Source of the DNA: Manduca sexta
Lineage: Eukaryota > Arthropoda > Insecta > Lepidoptera > Sphingidae
Assembly: GCF_014839805.1 (NCBI RefSeq)
Contig: NC_051129.1
Span: 12,962,920 to 13,026,919 of the forward strand
Direction of reading: 5' to 3'
Length of the DNA: 64,000 nt
Below the pieces are notes generated by a model. The model worked only from the letters and a program-made list of their open reading frames with translations, had not been told where the DNA came from and searched no databases. The position numbers were made by a program, and so were the translations under genes. Positions 37,915 to 57,000 of the stretch are shown piece by piece (position 1 is the first letter of the stretch; the number at the start of each line of letters is the position of its first letter).

Positions 37915-38260
37915 AACAGGGGATCTTTTTTCCTCTAGCAAATATAACCACGAAAATGCAGTGTGGCCTATGCTTAAAGAAAACAAAAATCCGGCATTGC
38001 TAACTTAAGTAATTTTTCACCACCGTTCACCCTTCATGGAGGCGAATCGACGGTTACGTTGGATTCGCCAGCCTCACCACTCGGCATTGAGCCGCCAGGA
38101 ATGACAGAAAATTCAGGCGACCGCCGGGCCGAGTCCTTAACACTATATACACCTATGCACGCCAATACTAACTAAAAACCGCGGTGGCCATCTTCGGCGC
38201 ATTAGGGACTGCTACGGGTTTCCTCTGACCGCATTGTCTAGTTTCCATCCGCAACTGCCC
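37915..38260 (+). repeat. Decayed retroelement-like segment
   Basis: GC-richer than its surroundings. 38020-38090 matches 36345-36445, and 38130-38150 matches 26970-27005. The shared pieces suggest one old, scattered element. No open frame survives. Confidence 0.5.
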
Positions 38261-40592
38261 CAATACCTACCTACCGTTAAACAACGATTTAGGTTAGGGA
38301 CATAATTATATACCTGTCTACTTTAGATGTAAGTATCAAAGATTGATGCCACACAAGTATGTAAATAAATAGTAAGTAATCTTCATAATAATATTTCCAA
38401 ACTCTTGTTAAAATATAAAACTGACGTAGTACAGACCTGCGACCTGTTTGTCGGCGTTATTTTGAATATCTGGCATAGCGTAACCAAACAAATGTAACCG
38501 AATTAAAACAATCTTGTCACCCAATTTAAATCGTACATAAATCGACCTTGTGGCACATCGTTTCACACAACACTTAACACAAACATTATTCACTACAACA
38601 CGATCAAAAAAACAATTGGTAATAAATTATGTATGTACCTAATATAACCGTTTAATTTTTTTATAAACACGAGCACACTTTCGCGCCAATACGTTTATTT
38701 TTTTTAATTTTGGCATACGTCCTTATGCCACACGAAGTGGTCACACACTGTTTTATTTTCGTACGGATGAACTAAATAAAATGATTTATATATAAGTATA
38801 AGTTGCGTTGGAAATTATTGTCATCTTCATCCGCATATAGATTTTATAGTTCACGTTATAATAATATTACGTCGTTTGATATTCATTTAATGCTCCAGTG
38901 TTTTACATTGCTATAATTTTTTTTTTGATATTACCTACTATGTTCTATAATGCTATTTATTTTTTTTAATCCTGTGTAATAGTGTTATACGCCGAACACC
39001 GCGTTTATGATTTTAAATACAAAATATTATGATGTTTCGATGTTAAGTGATTGCCCGTGTTTAGGTAACTCTTGTGAGAACAGGCATGTATAATGATAAA
39101 ACATTATACTTCAGACTTCAGTATTGAGCCATTTAAATGTTGTATGAACATTAAAAAAAAAACTATTTTTGTCTTAAATAAAATATTATTTTACGTAAGG
39201 AAATAGCGCTTAGAATACCAAGAAACACATTGCATTTTTGTATTCTCACTAAAATTCCGATTTGAAGTTGAATATCCGCGAGATGGTTGAATAATGAAAG
39301 CAAAGCTCTCCCAAACGCGCCATACAGTACAATATTCAACAGCTTTCAAGTGGATTTCACAGAGGTAAGTGTGAGCGGCTCTACATGAACATTCGGTCTC
39401 GTTAAATATTTCAATCTAGCCAGAAAATACATTTGAATGTATTGCCTTATAAGAGATTCGGGAACAAAACTTTTTAGTATGTTTGAAAAAATAATAAGTA
39501 AGTAAATATTATATTTTTATAATATATAATAACAAACAATAAATTAATAAATAACAGGATGACTGGCAGAGAATGCCTCTGGCACTACGTCCGCCTTACA
39601 TGTTTTGTATGAAGTGCAATAAATAAATAAATATGTACCACTGCTTTATTATTTTATTAGTTTTAATCATAATTTTAAAAAGCCTGCTTGCCCGCTTATT
39701 GCGCAATGTTTACTTCAGAATATCGATTTATTTATTATTTTGGGATGTTTGCACTCTTATTGGTCTTAACTCTTATATGCATGTGAGTAAAACACGGCAA
39801 ATTCGCAACATTTATGTTTTATTTCATATTTTGGTTAGTGAGAAATTCTTTCTGTAAAAGCTTGTAATAGGTACAGCCTTTATTCCCCAGACAACCTATA
39901 AGTTTATAGGCGTGATTATTATTTGCCACAACTCAGAAGTCGTAAACCGTTATGGTATTTATATTTTGTATATCCAATATTTCTTCCAAGTTCCAATATA
40001 AAACACTTGGAAGATTATATATACTTACTTACATGACTATTGAACTTTACGCATCTTATTCGATATTTAGATACCGTTTTCTCTCAGTCTTAGATCATCT
40101 GTGAAGGACACGCCATGTGCCTATGAAAGCATATAAAAAATCTGCCTATTTTTAATGTACTTAACTACCACTGAATTCATTATAAGATCTAAGGTAAAAG
40201 TACGATATCCATAGTCAAACCATATTATTTCGTTTTTATCTTCTCTTCTCTATTACAAATGAAAACATCATACAAGTTAAGCTCTTAGCAATCGTATTTA
40301 TTATACATAATATATAATTACGAATTAAACCTGACAATCATATTCCTAATCTACTTATTGTGAACGTGTCTTAGATATTTTTGTTACTGGTAATATTTCA
40401 CTGTCAGCTGAGAAATTGACAACTGCTAGTTGCTGTCACTGTCAAACGTGATTTAACAAGTTTGTGAAACATTGTTTTCATATTTACAACTCACTTTTAT
40501 ACTACTTTATTAATACAAACTAACATAAAATCGAAACTAAACAATAAGTACTTTTTCCTTTTATATTTCTGTGACACTCAAGTGAAGCAGTC
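38261..40592. promoter_or_regulatory. Upstream region of DHX38
   Basis: Mostly AT-rich and without a gene. The last 200 bp before the DHX38 start codon, including the paired GACA/TGTC steps CTGTCAGCTGAGAAATTGAC and GCTGTCACTGTCAAACG at about 40400-40450, should hold the promoter and 5' UTR. I see no TATA box at a defensible position, and the transcription start cannot be placed. Confidence 0.35.
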
Positions 40593-47280
<6,688 letters not shown>

Positions 47281-47384
47281 GAAATACGCATCCAATGAAT
47301 TTAACTAAATAACGGTATTTTTGGAACTTGTTAAAAAATACCTTAACTGTTTCCCTATCAGATCTTACCTTATGTCTTTCCCTA

Positions 47385-47500
47385 TTATGTAATTAAAAGG
47401 TTATTTTTCCGTGACAAGCGTAATGTCATGTAACTGTCATGTAGCTGTCAATGTTTGCCGGCAAACATTCCGATAGGGAAAGAGTAAAAAGAGTTTCTCT
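47385..47500 (+). repeat. Palindrome-bearing repeat P, copy 1
   Basis: AAGGTTATTTTTCCGTGACA..TGTCATGTAGCTGTC leads into the perfect 20-bp palindrome AATGTTTGCCGGCAAACATT (47450-47469). It shares the arm with two inverted arms at 54960-55110. Confidence 0.75.
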
Positions 47501-48172
47501 ATCTCAGTTTTACATGCAAAAGTATATTTACAAAACTTCGATTTTGTCTAAATAAGGTTTCCCTGACATACCGCTTTTGCGCTTAGCACGGCAGTATAGG
47601 GGTGTAGTGGATTCGCCTCTGTACTTGCTAATGTGAATAAGCGAAATGCCAGTGCTCTTGATACAACTCTGGCTAATCCTAATCCTCAATCTACTCTATA
47701 TGCAACAATATGTTATATATATGTTGTGTGTAATGCGTGTATGAAACCATTTCTCATAACCGTCACTAAAGAACGTGTAACACAATGATTGGAATCGATT
47801 ATTTACGGATTATTTAGGTATTTCGCGGAGATATTTTGCGCTTTAAAATGCCAATTCGCCCTGAGAATTAGGTCGGAAATATCAGGGATTACTTAGTACG
47901 ACCGTGGGCTACCATCAATTGGAATAAACTTATAAGCAACATAATATTTCAAAATGACATCTATAAACGATGCAATAATCGAACCAAATATATTATACTA
48001 ATATGTTTCACATAATTATATAACATTTAACAAAAATAAAATTATAGAAAATTTAGATTCGCCATTAGCACTCAAAATCAAACTCGAAATTATCCCAATT
48101 GGGACGCTTTCATACACTACGCGTAAATTACTAATACTGTATTTTTTTATCGTATTGGTTTGTAATAATGAT
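47501..48172. other. Downstream DNA, no exon recognised
   Basis: I looked specifically for the next DHX38 exon (SAT motif region) and did not see it. Confidence 0.5.
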
Positions 48173-48322
48173 AATAATAATATCAGCCCTGTATTATATA
48201 CTTGCCCACTGCTGAGCACGGGCCTCCTCTACTACTGAGGGGGATTAGGCCTTAGTCCACCACGCTGGCCTAGTGCGGATTGGTAGACTTCACACACCTT
48301 CGAAATTCCTATAGAGAACTTC
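48173..48322 (-). repeat. SINE family B, 3' half
   Basis: AATATCAGCCCTGTATTATA..CTTGCCCACTGCTGAGCACG..GGATTGGTAGACTTCACACA is nearly identical to the first 150 bp of 44071-44398, then stops. It is the 3' part of the SINE in minus orientation, 5'-truncated. Confidence 0.85.
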
Positions 48323-49962
48323 TTAACGTATTGGTTTAAAAACATCAATTGTTCTCATGACACGTTAATGTTAAACATGTGTATGTGTGTGTACTGTACA
48401 TATTTTTTTGTTTGATGTGGTATGGCGCATCTATATTTTTATTAATCTTTGCCCATAACGCAATGTGTAGCAATGTAAACAATACGAAATCAAAGTACAC
48501 CACACAATAAAGTAGTGCGAGCAGGAACTTGTAATTGGTCTCGACCTTGACATTAAATCTTGCTCAATGGACGTGTATTTACGCGTAGGGCTTGAACAAT
48601 AGTACGGATGTTTAGTATATGTCGACGATTCTCGATATATTATTCGAAAAGTAAAATAAAAACATCGATGAAGTATCGATACTTTTGAGTTTTGTTCCTA
48701 TGTATAGTATGGGTGGGGTATACAAATTTTCACAATTTTATAATTATATTGATCTTATATAAAAAAGAACCTTATATTCAACTAAAGTCGTTTGTCTATA
48801 GTTAACAATATCGACTATAAATAATATTAAAAATATTTTACATTATATTTTATCGATACGCCTGTCTGAGTAACCATAGTGTAAGATCCAATGCCGAATA
48901 ACTCGATACTCGATAGATATCGGTATTTTTTTAGATTGATGTTCAAACCCTAGTTACATAATTTATAGCACTATGCTCACCGCGTGTTATGGCTTCAAGA
49001 GCATTTATAGTCATATAATATAGAGATAATAGTCTCTATAGAAGATTCTGGATTAAAATAAATTTATTTTTTAAGGATTTTTTTAGTGGTCAACACTGCG
49101 ATATATCGCTGACTCACTATAACAACGTCCTTTGTTAAATTTTATTTATCTTTGAAAAATAAGTTTATTTTGGTGGTAAAAATTAGTATATACTTTATTT
49201 CATGGTTCCTCTTTTATTTTTCTTTCGGAGTTATTGAATTTATTTTCTGAAAAAGACATAGTCATCACATATATTATGTAATTCAATTTGTGCATAAAAA
49301 AAAACATACAATAAATATATAAATAATAACTATGACAAGAAAAGTGAACCAGTGATATTTTGCAGGACGTTAAGAAGTGTGGAAAGATAAGTTCCCAATA
49401 TTTGTGGGAAAAAACATTCAAATATGTCTAAAATAAGGCTATCGCGTAGACCATATTCATCCTTTACTATCTTCGATCAGTGGTATTGTTGATAAGTTTA
49501 CTATTGCCATAATTATAGTAAGTAATTTGAAATGTTTCTAAAAGAAAACATTTTGTACAATCTATGAAATAGCTCAGCCAATATACCTACCGAATGTGCC
49601 TTACGAGTTGTCTATATCTTTTTATTCAAAAATATTTTAATAGCGTATTTACTAAAATTGACTTGTCACGTTTCATATTACATTAAATATGTTGAGAGAA
49701 AGAGACGAAACTTTTTTATCCATCTAAAGAACAGAAATATTTTCATAAATAGAATAAAATAATAGAATTAAAAATTTACTTCTTAGATAGTTTTATTGCT
49801 CTTGATCTTATAGCGTCGTGGTATTAAGTATCTTCATTCAACACGGAAATAGCGTTGTGATGTCTTATTATATCAGCTTCCGCGATTCGACGTTACAAGG
49901 TGAACATTTATTTAAATTATTTCATTATGTAGTAGGATTAATGGCATCTTATATGTTTATTA
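48323..49962. other. AT-rich DNA without recognised gene
   Basis: Only ATCGAT-rich and homopolymer stretches. A 73-codon minus frame at 49200-49421 has no support. Confidence 0.5.
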
Positions 49963-50108
49963 TCTCTGTAGGGATTTTGAGACTGAGTTAAGTCTACCAA
50001 TCTGCACTAGGCCGGCGTGTTGGACTAAGGCCTAATCCCTCTTAGTAGTAGAGGAGGCCCGTGCCCAGCAGTGGGACAGTATATAATAGAAGGTTGATAT
50101 TATTATAA
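49963..50108 (+). repeat. SINE family B, 3' half
   Basis: AAGTCTACCAATCTGCACTA..GTAGTAGAGGAGGCCCGTGC..AGTATATAATAGAAGG matches the 3' part of the copy at 5791-6172 and ends in ATATTATTA. 5'-truncated. Confidence 0.8.
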
Positions 50109-51279
50109 ACATTTGTTTGTGAAGATATGCATAGCTTTTGATATCAGCGTCGCCCGGGTTTAATTGCAAAAGGAAAACTACTGGATCTTTACTTGGTTCG
50201 TGTTAGCTATGCAACTGAGAATGGGTGGGTCCTTGATCTTATGAATTAATAAAATTGTGTTATTTTACAGTGCCTTACTAAATGAAACTACATACTTTTA
50301 TTCTTGGTAATACTTAACACAATAAGTTACTAGAACCATAGATGTAAACTAAAAAAGTAAGTTTTGAACACAATTAATAATAATAAAAAAAAATTACCCG
50401 CTCTAATGTCACTACTACTACTCTAAGAGAATTTATCGCAATAGCCACATCATACTTTAAGTCATAAATACCTACTATAATAACTCATACACATATTCGC
50501 CCTAAACTATAAATGAAAACAATAGAAGAGTAAAACTGGGATTTTTATTATAATAAAACTATTTTATGGATTTTATCGCGGGTTTTTTATATTATAATTT
50601 TCTGCCGACGTTTCGAATATTGGGATTTTTAGTAGAATATATTATTTGTTATTCAAGGATGATTTTTGGCACAATGTTTACATTGGTAAAGACTAGTATG
50701 TGGTTTCATTTATTATCGGAATGTCAAAATGACACTGTATTTTAGAAGCGAGGTGCATACTCGAATTTTCTAGCACAAGGTATTGTTAACCGCAATAGCA
50801 ACTGCATATATCTAACAATTTACATATTCCAATTCGTAATGTTGATAACCTTTGGAATGCAACATTGTAAGTAAACTGAATTTAGATGCCTGATAAGCTA
50901 TTTTATAGTAGTAGTAGTAGTCAATCGAGGAAGTGTGTCAACAGATTATGTCAAGAGATCTACGTCCATGAACGCCCACAATAAAATAATATGAGTTGCG
51001 ATACTAGTTATAAATCAAAGAAGTAGTGATTAGGCAAGAGAGCGTGTTTTTTATGTCTTTAGAAATGACTAGCCATACTGATCATAAATCAAAGAAGGGA
51101 TTAAGCATTAGTAATTAAGCGTGATATTTAAGTCTCTAGATATAACAAAATACAGCGAACTAAACCCCACCTCACTAAGTATCAGGTAAAGTGGAGTCAC
51201 ATTGCAGTTAGCCGTGCCCTTAAAAAAAATCATTTTATTTTCTAAAACACAGTGGTGCTATTCCGGATGAGCCAGGCCT
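50109..51279. other. AT-rich DNA; short (TAG)n run
   Basis: Contains TAGTAGTAGTAG near 50908-50922. No gene recognised. Confidence 0.45.
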
Positions 51280-51590
51280 ATTATACTATACACAATTGTG
51301 TTTACAGCATGACTCCCGTCCCACCGACCCTGCTAATAGTTGCGGCCCGCGTCCCGACGAATACCGTAATGGTTGGATTGTTAGTTCTCAAGACTACGCG
51401 CATCCATAATCGTTGATGTCTCATCCTCTCCCAGTGACCGTCCTGAGCCGAGGTAACACATTAGTGGGTTGCCCTCAGCATGGTGGCTTAATTTTCAAGG
51501 GTTGGGAACACCTGAAGCGCTCACCCAAAAGACCGGTGTGTGTTGTATAAGCCGGTCCTGCCAGGCTAACAAACGTAGTCAGATAAAAAA
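51280..51590. repeat. GC-richer decayed element, class unknown
   Basis: Stands out by base composition (CCGTCCCACCGACCCTGC, GAGCCGAGGTAACACATTAG, CCAAAAGACCGGTGTG). It resembles decayed retroelement sequence and has no surviving frame. It does not match DHX38. Confidence 0.4.
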
Positions 51591-52661
51591 AAGTACGGCT
51601 CTTCCAAATTACAAGCTTTATATACGTACCAACAACAAGAGCCAATAATTTGCATACACATTTCGATTATCACTTTCTCTCGTTTAATTCAAGGTTGTCG
51701 CGGGTCGTATAATCGATTTGTTTGCTTATTTGTCTTCAAGCTATTCCAATAATGTCTTTTTTCGGTTATTAAATTAAAATTCACTAGCCTATCGACCAAA
51801 TAAAAATGCTTTTATATCTAATGTTGTGTGTAAGATTGTTACTTAATTTCGAAACATGTTAGTAATTGTATATTATCTACACAACTAACTTGATATTGAC
51901 TACAATTATAATCAAATTTTTGTACTATTTTCTTACCTAAAATCTCAATAGTTAGTTATATCTTTATTACTACAATACTTCCTACATTGCTAACATTAGA
52001 GGCAAAGGGTCCCTAAAACCCGATTCTTACCGGCTTCCCTTTCCTAACTTTTGTAAAATATGATTATCATTGAACGAGCAGCAAACCGCATTTATGCATA
52101 TTATTAATACTTATATGTTTTATCGGGTTCCTTTTCGGAAAATTTCACTCACGTCACTGTCTCACATGCATTTCAACTACTCACAATTCTCCGCCACTTC
52201 TATAAGGCAGCAAGGTTTGCTGGCTCCAACCCTCAGATACCTGGATTCTTCACTATCTCCCCATACACATAGTTAAGAAAGGTTCGCTAATCTATATCTG
52301 CATATAATTTCGCTCTGATTGTGTCGCAACTAATGTAAGATCACTTGTTACGTAATAAGTGTAGTACGAAATCTAGTTTGTACGTTCGTTTTTACAATCG
52401 TCGGTTGTTGACCCACGAGTGGCTCGGATATTTAGGCATGCTAGACGTTCTATCGATTAAGACTGGTGTGCTGCAAATAAATATATTTTCGGGTTCCATT
52501 TATTGCAAATAAAAATATTTTGCATATAAGTTGAAATGCACTGAATATTTTTGATCTATTTAAGAAGTTTAAAGGTTATACCTGATCTAAATTTTGATAC
52601 AAAAAAATATTTATAACTTTTCATAAGGAGAATATAATAAAGTTATATTACCCCAAAAACT
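51591..52661. other. AT-rich DNA without recognised gene
   Basis: A 68-codon plus frame at 52070-52276 has no support. Confidence 0.45.
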
Positions 52662-52674
52662 TCTGTTTTATAAC

Positions 52675-52937
52675 ATACATAACATCACGCATTTTATCCC
52701 CGAAGGGGTATGCAGAGGCGCAACTAGGGCACCCACTTTTCGCCAAGTATGTTCCGTCCCATGATGTGATAGGGGGCGAGCCCATCGCCATATCGGGCAC
52801 AAATTCCAGACTCCGGGCTGATACTGAGCAGAAAAACCCAAATATCACTTTGCCCGACCCGGGATTCGAACCCAGGACCTCAGAGCGCTATTGTACCGGA
52901 CATGCAATACAACTACGCCACCGAGGCAGTCATTCTG
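52675..52937 (-). mobile_element. SINE family A, young full-length copy
   Basis: Reverse-oriented twin of 32360-32623, almost identical along about 260 bp including the B-box (reverse of GGTTCGAATCC) and the CCCCGAAGGGG hairpin. It is flanked by the exact 13-bp target duplication TCTGTTTTATAAC at 52662-52674 and 52938-52950. Frames at 52648-52848 and 52766-52993 are shadows of the SINE. Confidence 0.92.
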
Positions 52938-52950
52938 TCTGTTTTATAAC

Positions 52951-54098
52951 GGGTTATATTATTTTAATTAATTACCTCCATTTTATGAGGTAATATTTTG
53001 TACTATTGTATTTTCAAAATGGCCCAATTGGATATGCGATAGGGTTATCACACACGAAAAATGTTTTTGATATCAAGTAATCATTTATTTATAAAAAAAA
53101 TGCTTCATTATAAATAGAACATTTAAAACTTACAAACTATTACAATTCACAACAGCCAACATACTTATGTCACGTTTACATTTATATTATTTCGACATTA
53201 TCATAAATTAAAATACTTGTTTCCTTCAACCCGTCAATTCTAAAACAATTTTGTCATTTTTAATATGTCAATCATTGAATGCACAAATTAATTTTAAATT
53301 ATAAGTAATGTCAGTTTTGGAACGTCTTAATAAATAATTTTATATGTCAATTTAATCAATATACATGTCATCGATGTTAATTTGACGGGCTGAATATAGT
53401 TTGAATACTTTTCATAATTAAAAACTGACCACGAAATGCGTTTCACTTTTCAAAAGTTAAAATATCGTGTTTTGAAATCATTCGCAGTCGATTGTCGTAA
53501 ATAATCAATAGAAATTAAACAGTCTTATTTGAAAGAGACAGTGTTATAGATGTATATGTAAGACTAGGGTATCATTATTTAACGGCATACGAAACTTTTC
53601 CTTCTCTCGACCAATGATATACACTAATATCAATAAGTTAGGAGTACATAGACATACACGCGAACCGGGGGCGTCTTTTCTTTATACGAAGGAATGTTTT
53701 CGAGATATTTTTGATTTTAATTTTTTTTAAGTAACAATATTAAAGCTTCCATCAAGGGCTACTTTCACAATAAGTACGTACGCGTATTTACATTTCTGAA
53801 TCAAAAACGAAGCGTAAGTTAACGGATTTATAAAATTTTAAATAAGCAATGTTAAATCTGGTAATATCAACATTAAAATAGTATCGTGATAGATGCCCTC
53901 TTATTGGAAAGATCGTTTTCAAAGATTCAGAAACAGTACGTATACTGGATAAATTTAGTGAAATTCACATAAGGAACTCATAGAGCTGCTCAATCCGACT
54001 TTTATAATTTAAACGTTGTCGATTTTCCTGGACGATTTCCGCCAGAAGCAAGGATAGCAGGAGAACGAGCCAGCGGTGGAGCCGCTGGGCTGCGACAC
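52951..54098. other. 3' flank and probable 3' UTR of the LRAT-like gene
   Basis: Very AT-rich. The minus-strand 3' UTR starts at 54098 and runs leftward. TTTATT (minus-strand AATAAA) occurs near 53085, but I cannot choose the polyadenylation site. Confidence 0.4.
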
Positions 54099-57000
54099 TC
54101 AGACCGACTTGGCCTTATCCCTCGCGTAGTTTTGACTGACGAGCATCACGCCCATGTTCATTCCGATGTTGCCCCATTTGAGCGACTCGCTTATCTGCAA
54201 CAATGAAATTGGGACATTAGTAAAGCTTTTTATTATGAGTGGTTCCTCTGAGCAAAAACGACGATGTGATTTTAATGAGTTGAATAAAGTTTAGTTATGC
54301 TAAAATTGAACGAGTAAATAACTAGTCTAGACACAATTAGAATCTATTTTAATCACTAGGCTTAGACCGTTAGTCACGGTTTTAAATTCATCTATACAGC
54401 GGCAACATTGAGGTAGAAGATAAACTATGGTTTATCGCTCGCTGAACTCATTAACTACGTTTTATTTATAACTTGTAATAGTCTGTATAAATTGGAATGG
54501 TATTGACTTTATGGTTGAGTTAGAAATCTGATAACAGCCCAATTTACTTGGTTTATGATTCAGTAATCAGTAAAAAACAATTTTCATTTAGCACTTTTAA
54601 AGTAATATTTTTTTTAAAAACTTTGAAATCCCAAAATTCCTGAGAAATACACTTCCAATAAAAATACTGTTTTTATGACTACGACTTAAGTGGGTTTTAT
54701 AAATCGCACCGCATGAATTTATATTACCTTTTAAAACGTTAACCTTGATGTCTGTTAACTGTGTTTAAATTGTTGTTGGTTATTTAAATAAATAGTAGTG
54801 TTATATCATACAAATTACATTTAAATACTACGTTATGTAATTTCTCTGTACGATTATAATGTTTACAACATAAATACACATATAACATGCATTTTGTATA
54901 TAATCTACCGAATTCAAGATGGCGGCTTTAACCCGTCATGACTTGTCAAAATTTTATTTTCAAATATGTACAGGTAGCTGAATGTTTGCCGCCAAACATT
55001 GACAGCTACGCGTGTGACGGAAAAATAACCTTATTATGTAGTATATAAGGTTATAATCCCGTGACACACGCAAATGTCATGTAGCTGTCTTGGCTCGCCG
55101 GCGAGCCACGAGAGACCAAGAGTTAATTTCTCCATAATCGTTTTAAGGCTGAATTAAGCCTAACCTTTGAAATAATTATGAATCTTCATTAAAAACACGT
55201 ATTAAACGTGTATGATGTATACCGTTATCATTTTTTGACATTATTTTGTGTCATATCATTTCAAAGGCGTGTGTATGTGGTAATGTAAAATATCTTATCG
55301 AAGTGGACGTCGTCGATACCGGGTTTTAAGTATGACTGATATTTGTTTTATAAAGGATGCCGGCTACCATGTTTATTTACGGATCTATAAGTTTTCAAGA
55401 ACTGTCAAGTTTTATCCCATCACCAAGTTGTATGTATATCGTTTGATTAAACTGTATTATATAAAACAAATTATACTCATATCATTCAAAGGTTTACGGT
55501 TATAAGACAGTTTCTACGACATAGTTTTGTAAAACGAAATGACTTCAAACCTTAATATGAGCAAATCGCATATATTTGCTTGTATGTGGGATCTAAAATC
55601 TCTTACTTCCTGTAGACAATTTCATCAAAATTTCCGACAGTTGGATTCGTGTTTGTTACCAAAAAGTTTTTGCTCCACTTTTTCCTTTCCATTTTTATAC
55701 GACAAATCGTCAGTTAAAAGTCGTGCGTCAAGTCACGAACGCTCATGCCGTTCCGATGAGTGAATCCGGACCGAACTGGTTCGATCCAGTTCAATCGATG
55801 TTATGAACCGGTAAACAATGGTATTAGAGTTACTCGTTTTTTTTTCTAATAATAGCATCGCTCGATAGTATCGCTGTTTTTGCTACACCTGTCATTCCGA
55901 TACGGTCAGTATTAGTTTCAATTGATATTAACTATTTTGATGTAATCCTTCAACAATTCGCTTAGAACGTTTTAGTTTGGATAAATTTACAAACAATGTG
56001 GTTGTTTGTTTCCTTGTACCTATATTATGTAGTTATGGGATTTTCATTGACGTTTTAGATATTCCTTGCTTCATAACCTGAATGGCATTTTAACCGCAAT
56101 ATATTGCTCAATGAATTGGATACTTATTTTGAATAGGTATTTATATTTTATTGTTACATCCTGAAATATCTTCTATATTTACCTCAATATTTTTCATTGA
56201 CTGTTCAATTATTTAATAGTAAATGCATTTAATATTTTATATTAATATAAAAATGCATCATCTCTAATGGCTATCTTCATAAAAATCTTGATTTCTTTAT
56301 TCACTTCTAAATATGTGAATAATCTTATTGTAAATTTTATAAAATAAATATAAGTAATATTAAGAAAAGATACGAACAACAAAACATAAATGTGAAAGAA
56401 AGCCAAAGTTCCTTCCAAAAGAATAATACAACAAAAAAATGGAGTATTGATATTTGGTAGATTGTGTTTCAAGAATAAGTTTATTTTAAACGCATAACTG
56501 CTTTAAGAAAATTCTTATTTCCTTATACGAATTAATGTCTGTTGTCTTTAGATGACGAACGTACTAGAGTCCTTTAATCGTAAGTTTCGAAAAATCTTGG
56601 AAAATGACATGCAACTTACTCATCTTGTCATAAAAAAAAGTTATAAATTTCAATGTGCGCGACGCGCGTGACTTTTAAGCAATAAATAAATTAATTATGC
56701 ATGTTAAAGAGTACAAAAAAAACATTCTTTTACGCGGCCTTGTAAATGTTTTCGTATATTTCACCTCGGACGCTAATTTAATTTCGATGCACGTCCGTTT
56801 TCTTGTGTATTGTGCAAAGAACGGTCTTTGACCACAGTATCTGATACTAAGTCCTTTTTCCTCATTACGAGTGATTGAAGTGATAAGTATAACTATCTGG
56901 CCACATAATAGAAACGAGGGAATTCCATTTTCAAACGTTAAATATTATGTAATTAATGTTCTGTTTGTATCAAATTATGTTACACGACGGTGACGTCAGT

